From positions 40,356-104,355 of the forward strand of contig NZ_JAKRFD010000017.1 of assembly GCF_022348185.1 (NCBI RefSeq): DNA of 64,000 nt, read 5' to 3'. Shown here one piece after another: positions 8,320-16,914 of this stretch; the first letter of the stretch is position 1, and every line of letters starts with the position of its first letter. Position numbers and translations under genes: made by a program. The notes beneath the pieces were generated by a model that worked only from the letters and a program-made list of their open reading frames with translations, did no database searches and was not told the DNA's origin. Source of the DNA: Epibacterium sp. Ofav1-8. Its GTDB lineage: Bacteria > Pseudomonadota > Alphaproteobacteria > Rhodobacterales > Rhodobacteraceae.

Positions 8320-8972
8320 TGGCGCATGTGGTCGATATGCAGGGGCTCTGTGCCGAGGCGCTCGCCCTGATGGCGACACCGGGGCGGCGGTTTCTGGCGA
8401 TCGCCGGGGCGCCGGGTTCTGGCAAGAGCACCACTGCGGCGAGGCTGCATGCCTGGCTGGAAACCCAGCGCCCCGGCGAAAGCGCGGTGCTGCCGATGGA
8501 CGGGTTCCATTTTGACGATGCCGTTCTGGAAGCAATGGGGCGGCGGCCGTGGAAGGGCGCGCCAGATACATTTGATGTGGGCGGGCTGCTTTCGGTCTTA
8601 CAAAGACTTCAGGACGATCACGAAGATACGGTGGCCGTGCCGGTGTTCGATCGAGATCTGGAAATTTCACGCGGCTCGGCGCGTCTGATCGATCAAAAGG
8701 CCCGGCTGGTGATCGTGGAGGGCAACTACCTGCTTCTCCGCCAATCCCCTTGGGATCGGGTGCAGGCCCTCTTTGACAGAACCGTGCTGATCGAGGTGCC
8801 AGAGCCTGTGCTGGCGGCAAGACTGCGGCAGCGTTGGCAGAGCTATCGGCTGAGCGACACCCAGATCCAACAGAAACTGGAGGCAAACGACTTGCCCAAC
8901 GGGCGACTGGTGATCGCCCGGAGCGGGGCACCGGATCTGGTGCTCCGGGAGGAGGAAGAGGAAACCGTATGA
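8319..8972 (+). CDS. P-loop sugar/nucleoside kinase, FrcK/uridine-kinase-like
   Basis: 217 residues with Walker A GAPGSGKSTTAAR and the phosphoribulokinase/uridine kinase features LPMDGFHFDDAVL, GAPDTFDVGG, VPVFDRDLEIS and VIVEGNYLLL. Closest in architecture to the FrcK proteins of alphaproteobacterial sugar ABC operons, whose exact substrate is not firmly established. The start overlaps the epimerase stop by one base (TGATG). It may phosphorylate the imported sugar or its epimer, but this is inference. Confidence 0.85.
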   Translation: MAHVVDMQGLCAEALALMATPGRRFLAIAGAPGSGKSTTAARLHAWLETQRPGESAVLPMDGFHFDDAVLEAMGRRPWKGAPDTFDVGGLLSVLQRLQDDHEDTVAVPVFDRDLEISRGSARLIDQKARLVIVEGNYLLLRQSPWDRVQALFDRTVLIEVPEPVLAARLRQRWQSYRLSDTQIQQKLEANDLPNGRLVIARSGAPDLVLREEEEETV

Positions 8973-10588
8973 CCAAAGGCGACAGGATGCAGTATTTCGT
9001 GGGCGTGGATGTGGGCACGGGATCGGCCCGCGCGGGTGTTTTTGATGCCCGGGGCCATTTGCTCGGGAGTGCGAAGCGCGAACTCGACATGTATCGCTCC
9101 GATGCGGGGCATTTCGAACAATCCAGCGCCCAGGTCTGGCAAGCGGTCTGTGATAGCGTGCGCGCGGCCGTGGCCGAAGCGGCGGTCGATCCGGATCTGA
9201 TCTCAGGCATCGGGTTTGACGCCACCTGTTCGCTGGTGGTGCAGGGGGCGGTGTCCGGGGTCGGCGACCCCCGTCATCCGGAGCGCGACATTATCGTCTG
9301 GTCCGATCATCGCGCCCGCGCGCAGGCAGAGCGGATCAATGCCGGCGGTCATGCCGTGCTGGATTATGTCGGTGGCCGCATTTCCCCGGAGATGCAGACG
9401 CCCAAGCTGCTCTGGCTGCGCGAAAACCTGCCGGAGGTCTATGTTTCTGCGGCGCATTTCTTTGATCTCACGGATTTCCTGACGTGGAAAACCAGCGGCG
9501 CAACCGACCGTTCGATCTGCACCGTGACCTGCAAATGGACCTATCTGGCACATGAGAACCGCTGGGACGCGGCGTATTTCCAAAGCATCGGGCTTGGAGA
9601 TCTGGCCGATCAGGGGTTTGCCCGGATCGGTACCGAGGTGGTGCCTGCGGGCACGTCGCTGCGCACCGGTCTGACGCCCGAGGCGGCGCTCGAGATGGGT
9701 CTGCGGCCGGGGGTCGCGGTCGCTGCCGGTTTGATCGACGCGCATGCAGGGGGGGTGGGCACTGTCGGGGCCAGTGGCACGCCGAATGCCGCGCAGGACA
9801 CCATGGCTTATGTGTTTGGCACCTCGTCCTGCACCATGACGTCGAGCGCGACGGCATGTTTTGTGCCCGGGGTCTGGGGGCCCTATCAGTCCGCGATGGT
9901 ACCGGGGTTGTGGCTCAACGAGGGCGGCCAGTCGGCGGCGGGCGCGGCGCTGGATCAACTGACAGCCTCGCACCCTGCAAGTGCCGAGGCTGCCCAACGC
10001 GCGGCGGAGCGCGGCATGGGGCTGACGCAGTGGCTGGCCGACGCGGCGCTGAGCAAGGTGGCACATCCCGGCGATGCGGTCTCGCTGGCGCGCGGGCTGC
10101 ATGTGGTGCCGGAATACCTCGGGAACCGGTCGCCCTTCGCCGATCCCGGTCGCCGCGCCGTTGTGGCGGGGCTGGGGTTGCAGCGAGGCGTCGATAGTCT
10201 TGTTGCGCTTTATGTCGCCGGGCTGTGCGGGTTGGCCTACGGGCTGCGCCAGATCCTCGATGCCCAGTCCGCCCAGGGCCTGGAGGTCAGCGCGCTGTCG
10301 GTGTCGGGCGGTGCGGGCACGCACCCGCTGTCGTGTCAGGTGCTGGCGGATGCCACCGGGCTGCCGGTGGATGTCACCGAGAGCGCAGAGCCGGTCTTGC
10401 TGGGGTCGGCCATGCTGGCGGCGGTTGCGGCAGGACGATATGGCACTTTGGCAGATGCGATGCCGCAGATGTCGCGGGTGGCCCGGCGGGCGCTGCCCGA
10501 TGCCGCGCGCGTCCGGATTCACCAAGACCGCTATGATGCCTTTGCAAGGCTGCAAGCGACGGCGGCAGAGCTGACACCGCAGAGCTGA
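8969..10588 (+). CDS. FGGY-family pentulose kinase (D-ribulokinase-like)
   Basis: 539-residue carbohydrate kinase of the FGGY pentulose-kinase branch. It has the N-terminal phosphate-1 motif VGVDVGTGSARAGVFD, GIGFDATCSLVV, WSDHRA, and the C-terminal ATP-site motifs VAAGLIDAHAGGVG and SVSGGAGTHPL. Length equals the usual family length. ATG 8969 overlaps the previous stop and follows a purine-rich GGAGGAAGAGG. Expected reaction: ATP-dependent phosphorylation of a ketopentose such as D-ribulose. This would also serve the ribitol 2-dehydrogenase encoded at 18825-19556, which makes ribulose. Confidence 0.88.
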   Translation: MTKGDRMQYFVGVDVGTGSARAGVFDARGHLLGSAKRELDMYRSDAGHFEQSSAQVWQAVCDSVRAAVAEAAVDPDLISGIGFDATCSLVVQGAVSGVGDPRHPERDIIVWSDHRARAQAERINAGGHAVLDYVGGRISPEMQTPKLLWLRENLPEVYVSAAHFFDLTDFLTWKTSGATDRSICTVTCKWTYLAHENRWDAAYFQSIGLGDLADQGFARIGTEVVPAGTSLRTGLTPEAALEMGLRPGVAVAAGLIDAHAGGVGTVGASGTPNAAQDTMAYVFGTSSCTMTSSATACFVPGVWGPYQSAMVPGLWLNEGGQSAAGAALDQLTASHPASAEAAQRAAERGMGLTQWLADAALSKVAHPGDAVSLARGLHVVPEYLGNRSPFADPGRRAVVAGLGLQRGVDSLVALYVAGLCGLAYGLRQILDAQSAQGLEVSALSVSGGAGTHPLSCQVLADATGLPVDVTESAEPVLLGSAMLAAVAAGRYGTLADAMPQMSRVARRALPDAARVRIHQDRYDAFARLQATAAELTPQS

Positions 10589-10604
10589 CGCCGCCGCCGG
10601 GCGG

Positions 10605-11489
10605 TCAGCGGCTTTGCAAAAGGGTGGCGACCGCTTTGGACAGGTCGATCATCGCCGCGTTGCGGGTTTCAAATGGTGCCTGGGCATCGGCCAGGTAAAT
10701 GGCGATGAAGTAGGGATCATCCGCCGCGGGGGTGACCATGGCGATCAGATTGCGGGTGGTGTCGCCACTGCCGGATTTGTCCGCCACCTGCCACGTACCC
10801 GGAACATAGGATCGCAACAGGGCGCCGGTCACGCCGCCATCGCTCATCCAGGTCTGGAGCTGCGCCTGCGATGCTCCGGACAACACGTCACCGGTGATCA
10901 GGGCCTGCAGCGTTGCGGCCATGGCTGCGGGGGTCGAGGTGTCCTGCATCCCGTCTTTGGCGGGGGTGTTCAGCTCCGGTTCACGGCGGTCGAGCCGCCC
11001 GACAGTGTCGCCGCTGTCGCGCAGGAAGCGCGTCAACGCCGCCGGCCCGCCGATGCGGTCAAGCAGCAGGTTCGCGGCGGTATTGTCGCTCATGTCCAGC
11101 GTCGCCTGGCACAGCTCCGCCAGTGACATCTCCTGGCCGACCCGCGCCTGGGTGACGGGCGCATAGGAGAGAAGATCCTGTTCCGTAACGGTTAGGGTGT
11201 CTTCCAGCCCCATCATTCCGTCATCGACGTCCTTCAGGACCTTGGCACACAACAGCACCTTGAAGGTACTGTTGAGCAGAACCCGGTCCTCCGCTCGGTG
11301 GTGCCAGCGCCAATCCGAGCCGCTGTCCCGGATCACCAGCCCGATCTTTGCGTCCAGCTGCTGCTCTATGCGCCGCACGGTGTCGCTCAGTTCCGCCTCG
11401 GGGGGCTGTGCCAGGGCGGGCGAGGCCGTCAGAAGAGCAAGGGCCAGGGCCGGGAGGGCCGGATGTCGCAGGCCTCGTAGAAGATGCAT
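10605..11489 (-). CDS. bla: Class A beta-lactamase
   Basis: 294-residue secreted serine beta-lactamase. ATG 11489 is preferred over upstream in-frame codons because AAGGA precedes it and it gives a signal peptide ending ALAQP. Catalytic elements: Ser-x-x-Lys in NSTFKVLL, SDN in MSDNTAANLLL, omega-loop Glu in REPELNTP, and KSG (in place of the common KTG) in ADKSGSGD. Acts in the periplasm on penicillins and possibly other beta-lactams. The spectrum cannot be predicted. Divergent from an AmpR-like regulator 183 bp away, the classic inducible arrangement, and convergent with the kinase gene with only 16 bp between stops. Confidence 0.94.
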   Translation of the reverse strand: MHLLRGLRHPALPALALALLTASPALAQPPEAELSDTVRRIEQQLDAKIGLVIRDSGSDWRWHHRAEDRVLLNSTFKVLLCAKVLKDVDDGMMGLEDTLTVTEQDLLSYAPVTQARVGQEMSLAELCQATLDMSDNTAANLLLDRIGGPAALTRFLRDSGDTVGRLDRREPELNTPAKDGMQDTSTPAAMAATLQALITGDVLSGASQAQLQTWMSDGGVTGALLRSYVPGTWQVADKSGSGDTTRNLIAMVTPAADDPYFIAIYLADAQAPFETRNAAMIDLSKAVATLLQSR

Positions 11490-11640
11490 GTCTTGGGTTC
11501 CTTCGTGTCGCGCGCAGGGCCGCACTCTGGCCGCGACGACGGCCAGGGGCAGAGACGGATCTGCGGATTTTGTGGGTGCGACATCACTTGATGTCATGGC
11601 AATGAGCTATAGAAAGCCGAAATGCATCACAAACGACAAA

Positions 11641-11658
11641 TTATCACAGATGCCATAA
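11641..11658. promoter_or_regulatory. Possible LysR-type operator between bla and its regulator
   Basis: TTAT-N10-ATAA dyad in the divergent intergenic region, 15 bases upstream of the regulator's start, with the form of a LysR recognition half-site pair. Assigned by position and symmetry only. Confidence 0.4.
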
Positions 11659-11672
11659 GCTGAGGTAATGAC

Positions 11673-12542
11673 ATGGACCGTCCGGATCTGCCCTTGAACG
11701 CGCTGCGGGTTTTTGAAGTGGCAATGCGGCAGGGCAACTTCACGCGCGCGGCGATCGAGTTGCGGGTGTCGCAGGCGGCCGTCAGCCATCAGATCGCGCG
11801 GCTCGAAGATCGGCTTGGCACCGCGCTGTTCTTGCGCACCTCGGCGGGGTTGGTGGCCACGGACGAAGGCCGCGCCCTGTTCCCCGTGGTCGAACATGCG
11901 CTGGACACCATGGGTCGGGCTTTGGACCGCATCACCGGTCAGCACGATGTCGAAGTGCTGAAGCTGGGTGTGGTGACCACCTTTGCCGTTGGCTGGCTGC
12001 TGCCGCGGTTGTCCGAGTTTCACCGATGCCATCCGGATATTGAGGTGCGGGTTTCGACGCATAACAATCGGGTTGAGATCCTGCGCGAGGGACTGGATAT
12101 GGCGGTCCGGTTTGGCGCGGGGCAGTGGACGGGGCTGGACAGTGTGCCGCTGTTGCAGACCCCGTTGGCACCGCTTTGTTCCCCCGAGATTGCAGCGCGT
12201 CTGCAGAGGCCCGAGGATCTGGGGCGTGCGCCGCTGCTGCGCAGCTACCGGAGCGATGAGTGGCCGCAGTGGTTTGCCACTGCGGGTCTGGCCTGTCCGG
12301 CGCTCACAGGGCCGACGCTGGATTCTTCTGTTGCTCTGGCGGATCTTGCGGAACGCGGTGACGGTGTCGCGTTGCTGCCTGTCGAAATGTTCCGCCAGCG
12401 TATTGACGCCCGGCGCCTGGTCCAGCCCTTCAGTGCGACCGTGTCGACGGGCCGATACTACCTCAGCTGGCCGAGTGATCGGCCGCTGACCCCGGCGATG
12501 AGTGTCTTCACGCGCTGGATCAGACAGATGTGCGAGGCCTGA
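11673..12542 (+). CDS. LysR-family regulator, AmpR/GcvA-like, probably controls the beta-lactamase
   Basis: 289 residues. The N-terminal winged helix LNALRVFEVAMRQGNFTRAA / VSQAAVSHQIARLEDRLG is of the GcvA/AmpR subgroup, and the effector domain begins LKLGVVTTFAVGWLLPRL. In this subgroup, divergent linkage to a beta-lactamase normally means induction by cell-wall recycling fragments. Here that is inference from position. ATG 11673 follows GAGG. The 3' end converges with the spermidine-synthase-like gene. Confidence 0.9.
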   Translation: MDRPDLPLNALRVFEVAMRQGNFTRAAIELRVSQAAVSHQIARLEDRLGTALFLRTSAGLVATDEGRALFPVVEHALDTMGRALDRITGQHDVEVLKLGVVTTFAVGWLLPRLSEFHRCHPDIEVRVSTHNNRVEILREGLDMAVRFGAGQWTGLDSVPLLQTPLAPLCSPEIAARLQRPEDLGRAPLLRSYRSDEWPQWFATAGLACPALTGPTLDSSVALADLAERGDGVALLPVEMFRQRIDARRLVQPFSATVSTGRYYLSWPSDRPLTPAMSVFTRWIRQMCEA

Positions 12543-12718
12543 GACGCCTGTCTCCCGCTTTGTGCGCCAATGGCGGAGGGCTGCCGGTCGTAGGCCCTCT
12601 GGCGGCACACCGCACCTTAAAGCCTTACCGACAATTGGCGCTACTGTTTTTTTAACATAACCAAGATTATGTGGGTGCATGCGTCCTGTGCAATTTGCGA
12701 CCCTCCGGCGGTCTGCGC

Positions 12719-14251
12719 CTAGTCGAACCACTCGCTCCAACCGGCCAGATAATATTCCAGCAGGCGATGCGTTTGCAGGCTGTTTGCGGCCACGTCAACC
12801 GGACCGGTGTCGGCGCCAAAGGTCTGCGCCGCGGTCCAGACCTCTGGCGTCAGGTAGCCAAGCCCGTCCGGCAAACGGAGTGACCGAGGCCGTAGTGGCT
12901 GCGGTGTCGCAAGCACGAAGCCCCAGGCGCCAAAGCTTGGCACATAGGTGTGATACGGCAGGACATGAAGCCCGTCGCCGGGAGACTGCGGGTTGCGCGT
13001 GGTCCGAAGGGTCTTGACCACCGACCAGAATGCATCGCGTGCAAACAGGGGCGAGCCAGCCTGGGTGACCAGAACACCCTGCCCGCTCAGCCGTTCGACC
13101 AGAAGACCGTAGAACTGGCGCGAATAGAGACGCGACAAGGCCAGAGACTTTGGATCCGGAAGGTCGAGGATCACCACATCAAAAATCTGGGTGGTGTCTT
13201 CGACAAATTGCCACGCATCCTGATTGACAACCGTCACACGGGGATCCGCGAAAGCGTGGCTGTTGAGTGCTGCCAGATGGGGTTGGGTGCTGAAGATCTG
13301 GGTGACCCGGGGGTCCAGATCCACCAGGGTGACGGCCTCCACATCCCGGTGGCGCAGCACCTCGCGCAGGGCCATGCCATCGCCGCCACCAAGAACAAGC
13401 ACCTGATTGCGGCGCGGCGCCATCCCCATCGCGGGGTGGACCAGCGGTTCGTGATAGCGATGTTCGTCCATACTGTCGAACTGGATCGAATAATCCAGAA
13501 ACAGCCGCGTGCGGTCCCGGAAACGGGTGACCGTGATCTGCTGATAGGGCGTCGCCTCGGAGAAGATCACGTCATCCTCGAACAGCTCCGCTTCGGTCAG
13601 CGTCACCATGCGATCCGCATGAAACAATGCGACCAGGGTCACCGCGAAGGCCACTACCCAGGCCGCAAGCTGGCCGATGTTGAGATGGGATCGGAACAGC
13701 CAGATTGAAAATCCCGCCACCGCCAGATTCAGCGCGCCAAAGGCGAGGCTGGCCGCCATCAACCCCAGATGCGGAATGACAAAGAACGGAAAGGCCAGAG
13801 ACGCCACCAGCGCGCCGATATAGTCGACACTCAGAACGTTCTCGAAGCGGAATTTGGCGGCGCCTGTGTTCTCCAGCACGCGGGCGATCAGCGGAATTTC
13901 CATGCCGGAAAACACCCCCGCCAACCCCAGCAGCGTATAGAGCGGCACCGCCACGTCACCGGACCACGCATAGGTGAAGAACAGAACCGGCGCCATGAAA
14001 CCGCCGCAGATCCCAAGCAGGATCTGCACCCAGACAAAGGCGCGAAAGGCGTTGTCAAAGTAGCGCGACATCCACGCGCCCAGACCCATGGCAGACAGGA
14101 ACAGGCCAATGACGATCGAGAACTGCCGCACGCTGTCGCCCAGCAGATAGCTCGACAAGGTGGCGGCGATCAGCTCGTAGATCAGGCCGGCGGCCGCGAT
14201 CAGGAAGGTGGCAACAAGAAGCCAGATCTCGCGCCCGCGGGCCAGCGTCAT
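12719..14251 (-). CDS. Membrane-anchored spermidine synthase-like aminopropyltransferase
   Basis: 510 residues. The first ~210 are about seven hydrophobic segments (from LLVATFLIAAAGLIYELIAA to AAWVVAFAVTLVALF). The rest is a SpeE-type Rossmann methyltransferase-fold domain with LVLGGGDGMALREVL, VTLVDLDPRV, AWQFVEDT, and DVVILDLPDP where SpeE has its catalytic Asp region. Likely transfers an aminopropyl group from decarboxylated SAM to a polyamine, or modifies a related amine at the membrane. It starts in an ATGA overlap with the DUF350 gene, so it is the last gene of a five-gene operon with DUF4178 proteins. No SAM decarboxylase gene is in the window. Confidence 0.88.
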   Translation of the reverse strand: MTLARGREIWLLVATFLIAAAGLIYELIAATLSSYLLGDSVRQFSIVIGLFLSAMGLGAWMSRYFDNAFRAFVWVQILLGICGGFMAPVLFFTYAWSGDVAVPLYTLLGLAGVFSGMEIPLIARVLENTGAAKFRFENVLSVDYIGALVASLAFPFFVIPHLGLMAASLAFGALNLAVAGFSIWLFRSHLNIGQLAAWVVAFAVTLVALFHADRMVTLTEAELFEDDVIFSEATPYQQITVTRFRDRTRLFLDYSIQFDSMDEHRYHEPLVHPAMGMAPRRNQVLVLGGGDGMALREVLRHRDVEAVTLVDLDPRVTQIFSTQPHLAALNSHAFADPRVTVVNQDAWQFVEDTTQIFDVVILDLPDPKSLALSRLYSRQFYGLLVERLSGQGVLVTQAGSPLFARDAFWSVVKTLRTTRNPQSPGDGLHVLPYHTYVPSFGAWGFVLATPQPLRPRSLRLPDGLGYLTPEVWTAAQTFGADTGPVDVAANSLQTHRLLEYYLAGWSEWFD

Positions 14252-14472
14252 GAGACCAGCACGGCCGCGATGATGATGGCCACGGCGATGAACAGCAGAC
14301 CGATCAGGATGGCCAGTGCGATGTTCTGATCCTCCTCGATTTCCTTGATGATCGGGAAGGGTGTCAGCCAGTCGATGCACTTCCAGACCAGCCCCATCAG
14401 CGCGACACCGAGAATGGTGTAGAAGATGGTGCTGATCACTTCGGTGATCTGGATGGCAGAGAGATAATCCAT
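14248..14472 (-). CDS. DUF350-family small membrane protein (YjfL-like)
   Basis: 74 residues starting MDYLSAIQITEV, with two hydrophobic helices (ISTIFYTILGVALMGLVW and NIALAILIGLLFIAVAIIIA) separated by a short charged loop (PIIKEIEEDQ). This is the DUF350 pattern. The in-frame region upstream could add 10 residues, but GCGAGG before ATG 14472 supports the shorter form. Overlaps the aminopropyltransferase gene by 4 bases. DUF350 proteins recur in envelope-stress neighbourhoods with PspA-like proteins, DUF4178 and polyamine enzymes. Molecular function is unknown. Confidence 0.82.
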   Translation of the reverse strand: MDYLSAIQITEVISTIFYTILGVALMGLVWKCIDWLTPFPIIKEIEEDQNIALAILIGLLFIAVAIIIAAVLVS

Positions 14473-14498
14473 GGCGGCCTCGCTGGAGTTACTGGGCG

Positions 14499-14663
14499 TC
14501 ACTTGACGCGGGAATAGGCAGAATATCCGCCCCCGAAGGAGCCAATGCGGACGGAACGGTCGAGATCGCGGCTCTCACCACCGTAGCCCCAGTAGCCGAC
14601 GTAGGCAGAGGCGGACACGGCGGTGGCCACAAAGAGAAGGGCGATCAATCGGATCGGGGTCAT
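14499..14663 (-). CDS. 54-residue exported Gly/Tyr-rich peptide
   Basis: Short frame from ATG 14663 to TGA 14499. It begins MTPIRLIALLFVATAVSASA, a good signal peptide or anchor, followed by a Gly/Tyr-rich tail (YVGYWGYGGE, SFGGGYSAYSRVK). It sits 6 bases after a DUF4178 gene and about 26 bases before the DUF350 gene on the same strand, so it is almost certainly part of the operon. No family recognised. It could be a small periplasmic partner of the DUF350 protein. Confidence 0.6.
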   Translation of the reverse strand: MTPIRLIALLFVATAVSASAYVGYWGYGGESRDLDRSVRIGSFGGGYSAYSRVK

Positions 14664-14669
14664 GGCAGG

Positions 14670-15956
14670 TCAGTCCTCGTCGGTCCAGTCGCATCCTTGC
14701 CAGCGCCGCGCATGGTGCAGAACCTGGCGCGCGATCATCAGCGCAAACAATGCTACAAAAAACAGTCCGCTCCTCAGCGCCCAACTGCCGCTGGTCAGGC
14801 CCTCTCGCACTGTGAGCGACACTTCTCGGATCGGAGTGCCGGGTGTTGTGGCGGGCCAGTTGCCGGCCTCTGACAGGTCGAGGAACAGCGCATGCGTTCC
14901 CGGGGTCTCCGGTCGGAACCGGACGCGGGCGGTCCGGTTGCCCTCGCTCCATCTGCCGTCCTTGTCGCTGCCGGTGTAGTATTCGATGCCGCGCCCGATC
15001 CCGAACAGCGGGTCGTCCTCCGGTCCGGTCACTTCCATGTCGAAATCGGCCCAGCTGTTGTTGACGGGGCCGGACAGTTCGATTTCCACCAGCTGGTTGG
15101 CGGTCGCAATCGCAAAGGGCACCTCCACGGGCAGGTCATTCACCGCATAGGTGGTGTTGAGCACGGTGCTGCCGCGCCCCCCGCTGAGGAGCAGGGCCAG
15201 CAGCAGGCAGAGGCCGGCGCCACAGAGCCAGAGGCGGCGCAGGAAGTCGTGGTTGGGTCCCTTGCGCAAGGGCTGCTCCGGGTGCACCCCGGAGGGGCGC
15301 AGTCCGAGATCGGTGCCAAAGGCGTCATTGGCCTCGGCCGGGGTCACGTAGGTGCTGATTTCGACCTCGTCCTCCTGCCCGGTACGGCTGAAGTGCAATG
15401 CAGCCCGCGCGGCCACGACGGTCACGGTGGTCACCCGGTCCGCGATTTGGGGCCGGTAGGAGAATTCCCCGGCCACATAGATCGCCTCGCTGGTGGAGGT
15501 TTCATAGTATTTGAACCACATGCCGCGAAATTTCAGCCGAGGTTGCGCAGGCGCCCGCTCCACCTCGGCGGGGGTCAGCATCCGTGATGTGCGCACGCGG
15601 CGGCTCAGCGTCAGGTGGTCGTTTTCCAGCGTCAGCCAGACATAGCCATGGGTCGGCGAATAGAGTTGGAAATCCACCCAGAGCGCGCTTTGACCGGCCC
15701 AGCGTTCGTACTGCTCGATCAGGCCGATCACGGTATAGTCGACGCCGTGGAGGTGGCAGCGCATGCCGATCTCGATCGGCGTTGTGGTCTGGCGTTTGCG
15801 ATCATGCTGGCCGAGGAGCTTGTAATTGTCCTGCGCGTTCAATGTGCTGCCGCAATAGGGGCAGATGTGAACCTCCACACGCCCGCCGCCCAACACATCG
15901 AGCCCTGCCCCGCAGCAGGTGCAGTTGATCGCCACAAGCGCGGCGCTGCGAGTCAT
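14670..15956 (-). CDS. DUF4178-domain protein with zinc ribbon and C-terminal membrane anchors
   Basis: 428 residues. The N-terminal double-CxxC zinc ribbon (CTCCGAGL ... CPYCGSTL) is followed by a beta-rich DUF4178 region (IEIGMRCHLHGVDYTVIGLIEQ). A transmembrane helix lies near residue 245 (LWLCGAGLCLLLALLLS), then an extracytoplasmic beta domain and a second helix (SGLFFVALFALMIARQVL). The start overlaps the preceding DUF4178 gene (ATGA). The layout suggests a membrane-tethered sensor or adaptor. Function unknown. Confidence 0.78.
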   Translation of the reverse strand: MTRSAALVAINCTCCGAGLDVLGGGRVEVHICPYCGSTLNAQDNYKLLGQHDRKRQTTTPIEIGMRCHLHGVDYTVIGLIEQYERWAGQSALWVDFQLYSPTHGYVWLTLENDHLTLSRRVRTSRMLTPAEVERAPAQPRLKFRGMWFKYYETSTSEAIYVAGEFSYRPQIADRVTTVTVVAARAALHFSRTGQEDEVEISTYVTPAEANDAFGTDLGLRPSGVHPEQPLRKGPNHDFLRRLWLCGAGLCLLLALLLSGGRGSTVLNTTYAVNDLPVEVPFAIATANQLVEIELSGPVNNSWADFDMEVTGPEDDPLFGIGRGIEYYTGSDKDGRWSEGNRTARVRFRPETPGTHALFLDLSEAGNWPATTPGTPIREVSLTVREGLTSGSWALRSGLFFVALFALMIARQVLHHARRWQGCDWTDED

Positions 15957-16588
15957 GCGCCGGCCTCCCGGATCTGGAGCTCGAACGGATCAATCCAGCA
16001 GCCGACAAACCAGGCTTCTCCGCCGGGCCAGAATTCGGCTGACAGCAGGTTGCCATCGGGCCCCTGGGCATTCACGAAGTCATGCGCGTCCTGACATCGC
16101 AGCGCCTCGTCGAAACTGCCGCGCAGCGCTTCGCAGGTGGCTGTTTCGGCCTCCACAACGCGATACCGGCTGCCGTCCAGTGTCAGGTGCTCGCCCAGTT
16201 GAAACGGCGGGCGGTGCCGGGGGCGTTTCGCCGGCGCCAGCGGCCATTGCAGGACCAGATCGCCCTCGTCCACAGACAGCCAGCAGGAGCTGCCCTCCCC
16301 GTCCAGGCCCCAGAATTCGTCCCAGAAGCCGCGGCCATAGGAAAACCGGGCATGGCCCAAGACCTGCATTCTATAGCTGTGCCCCTGTTCCCAGTTGGGG
16401 AGGATCAACTGCGCGCCCAATCCGAACATCATCGGTGCCGCGTGCATGTCGCCACCTGTCCCCAAGGGGGTGACGCCCGGCCCATCAAGAACGAGCGTTG
16501 TCCCACAGTGGGTACAGTTGGTCATCTTGATGAGCGCCAGTCGCACCGCAACCGAAGATCCGCAATTGGGGCAGCTAAACTCTGTCAT
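15953..16588 (-). CDS. Short DUF4178-domain protein, first gene of operon
   Basis: 211 residues, soluble. N-terminal zinc ribbon FSCPNCGSSV ... NCTHCGTTL, then the DUF4178 beta domain (FSYGRGFWDEFWGL, LTLDGSRYRVVEAE). Related in layout to the larger neighbour but without membrane helices, so the two look like an old duplication with a membrane extension added to one copy. First gene of the DUF4178-DUF4178-peptide-DUF350-aminopropyltransferase transcript. Confidence 0.78.
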   Translation of the reverse strand: MTEFSCPNCGSSVAVRLALIKMTNCTHCGTTLVLDGPGVTPLGTGGDMHAAPMMFGLGAQLILPNWEQGHSYRMQVLGHARFSYGRGFWDEFWGLDGEGSSCWLSVDEGDLVLQWPLAPAKRPRHRPPFQLGEHLTLDGSRYRVVEAETATCEALRGSFDEALRCQDAHDFVNAQGPDGNLLSAEFWPGGEAWFVGCWIDPFELQIREAGA

Positions 16589-16914
16589 GGGCGCAACTTG
16601 CGCGAATGGTGCTGAATATCAAGTCTCCATTTGGCTGCGCTGGGGGTGAGATCCGGCCGCGATGGCAAGCGCTGTTCCCCGACCACGACACCGGTCAGAA
16701 CGCCGGGTTTGGCTGGCCCGGGTTGCTGTATTCGGCAGGGGCGAATTATCCCTTCAAGAATGGGCGCATTATCAGATGTGAAGTAATCACCAAATGTCTT
16801 CGTGCCGCAGTCTGGCGGACGCGAGCTCCTCCGGAGCGCGTGTTCCCGTGCCGGGCGTGCTGGCGCTGACCAAGGACGCTTGAACCGGCGTCGCACCAAC
16901 AAGAGACATATATC
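16589..16914. other. Divergent intergenic region, no gene seen
   Basis: 326 bp between the leftward DUF4178 operon and the rightward oxidoreductase. It must hold both promoters, but I could not assign clear -35/-10 pairs. Short open frames here have no ribosome site or family resemblance. Confidence 0.5.

Noticed and set aside
7363..9225. 620-codon open frame on the minus strand
   Set aside because: Spans three overlapping real genes (epimerase, two kinases) in antisense and is Pro/Arg/Ser-rich, typical of a GC-codon shadow.
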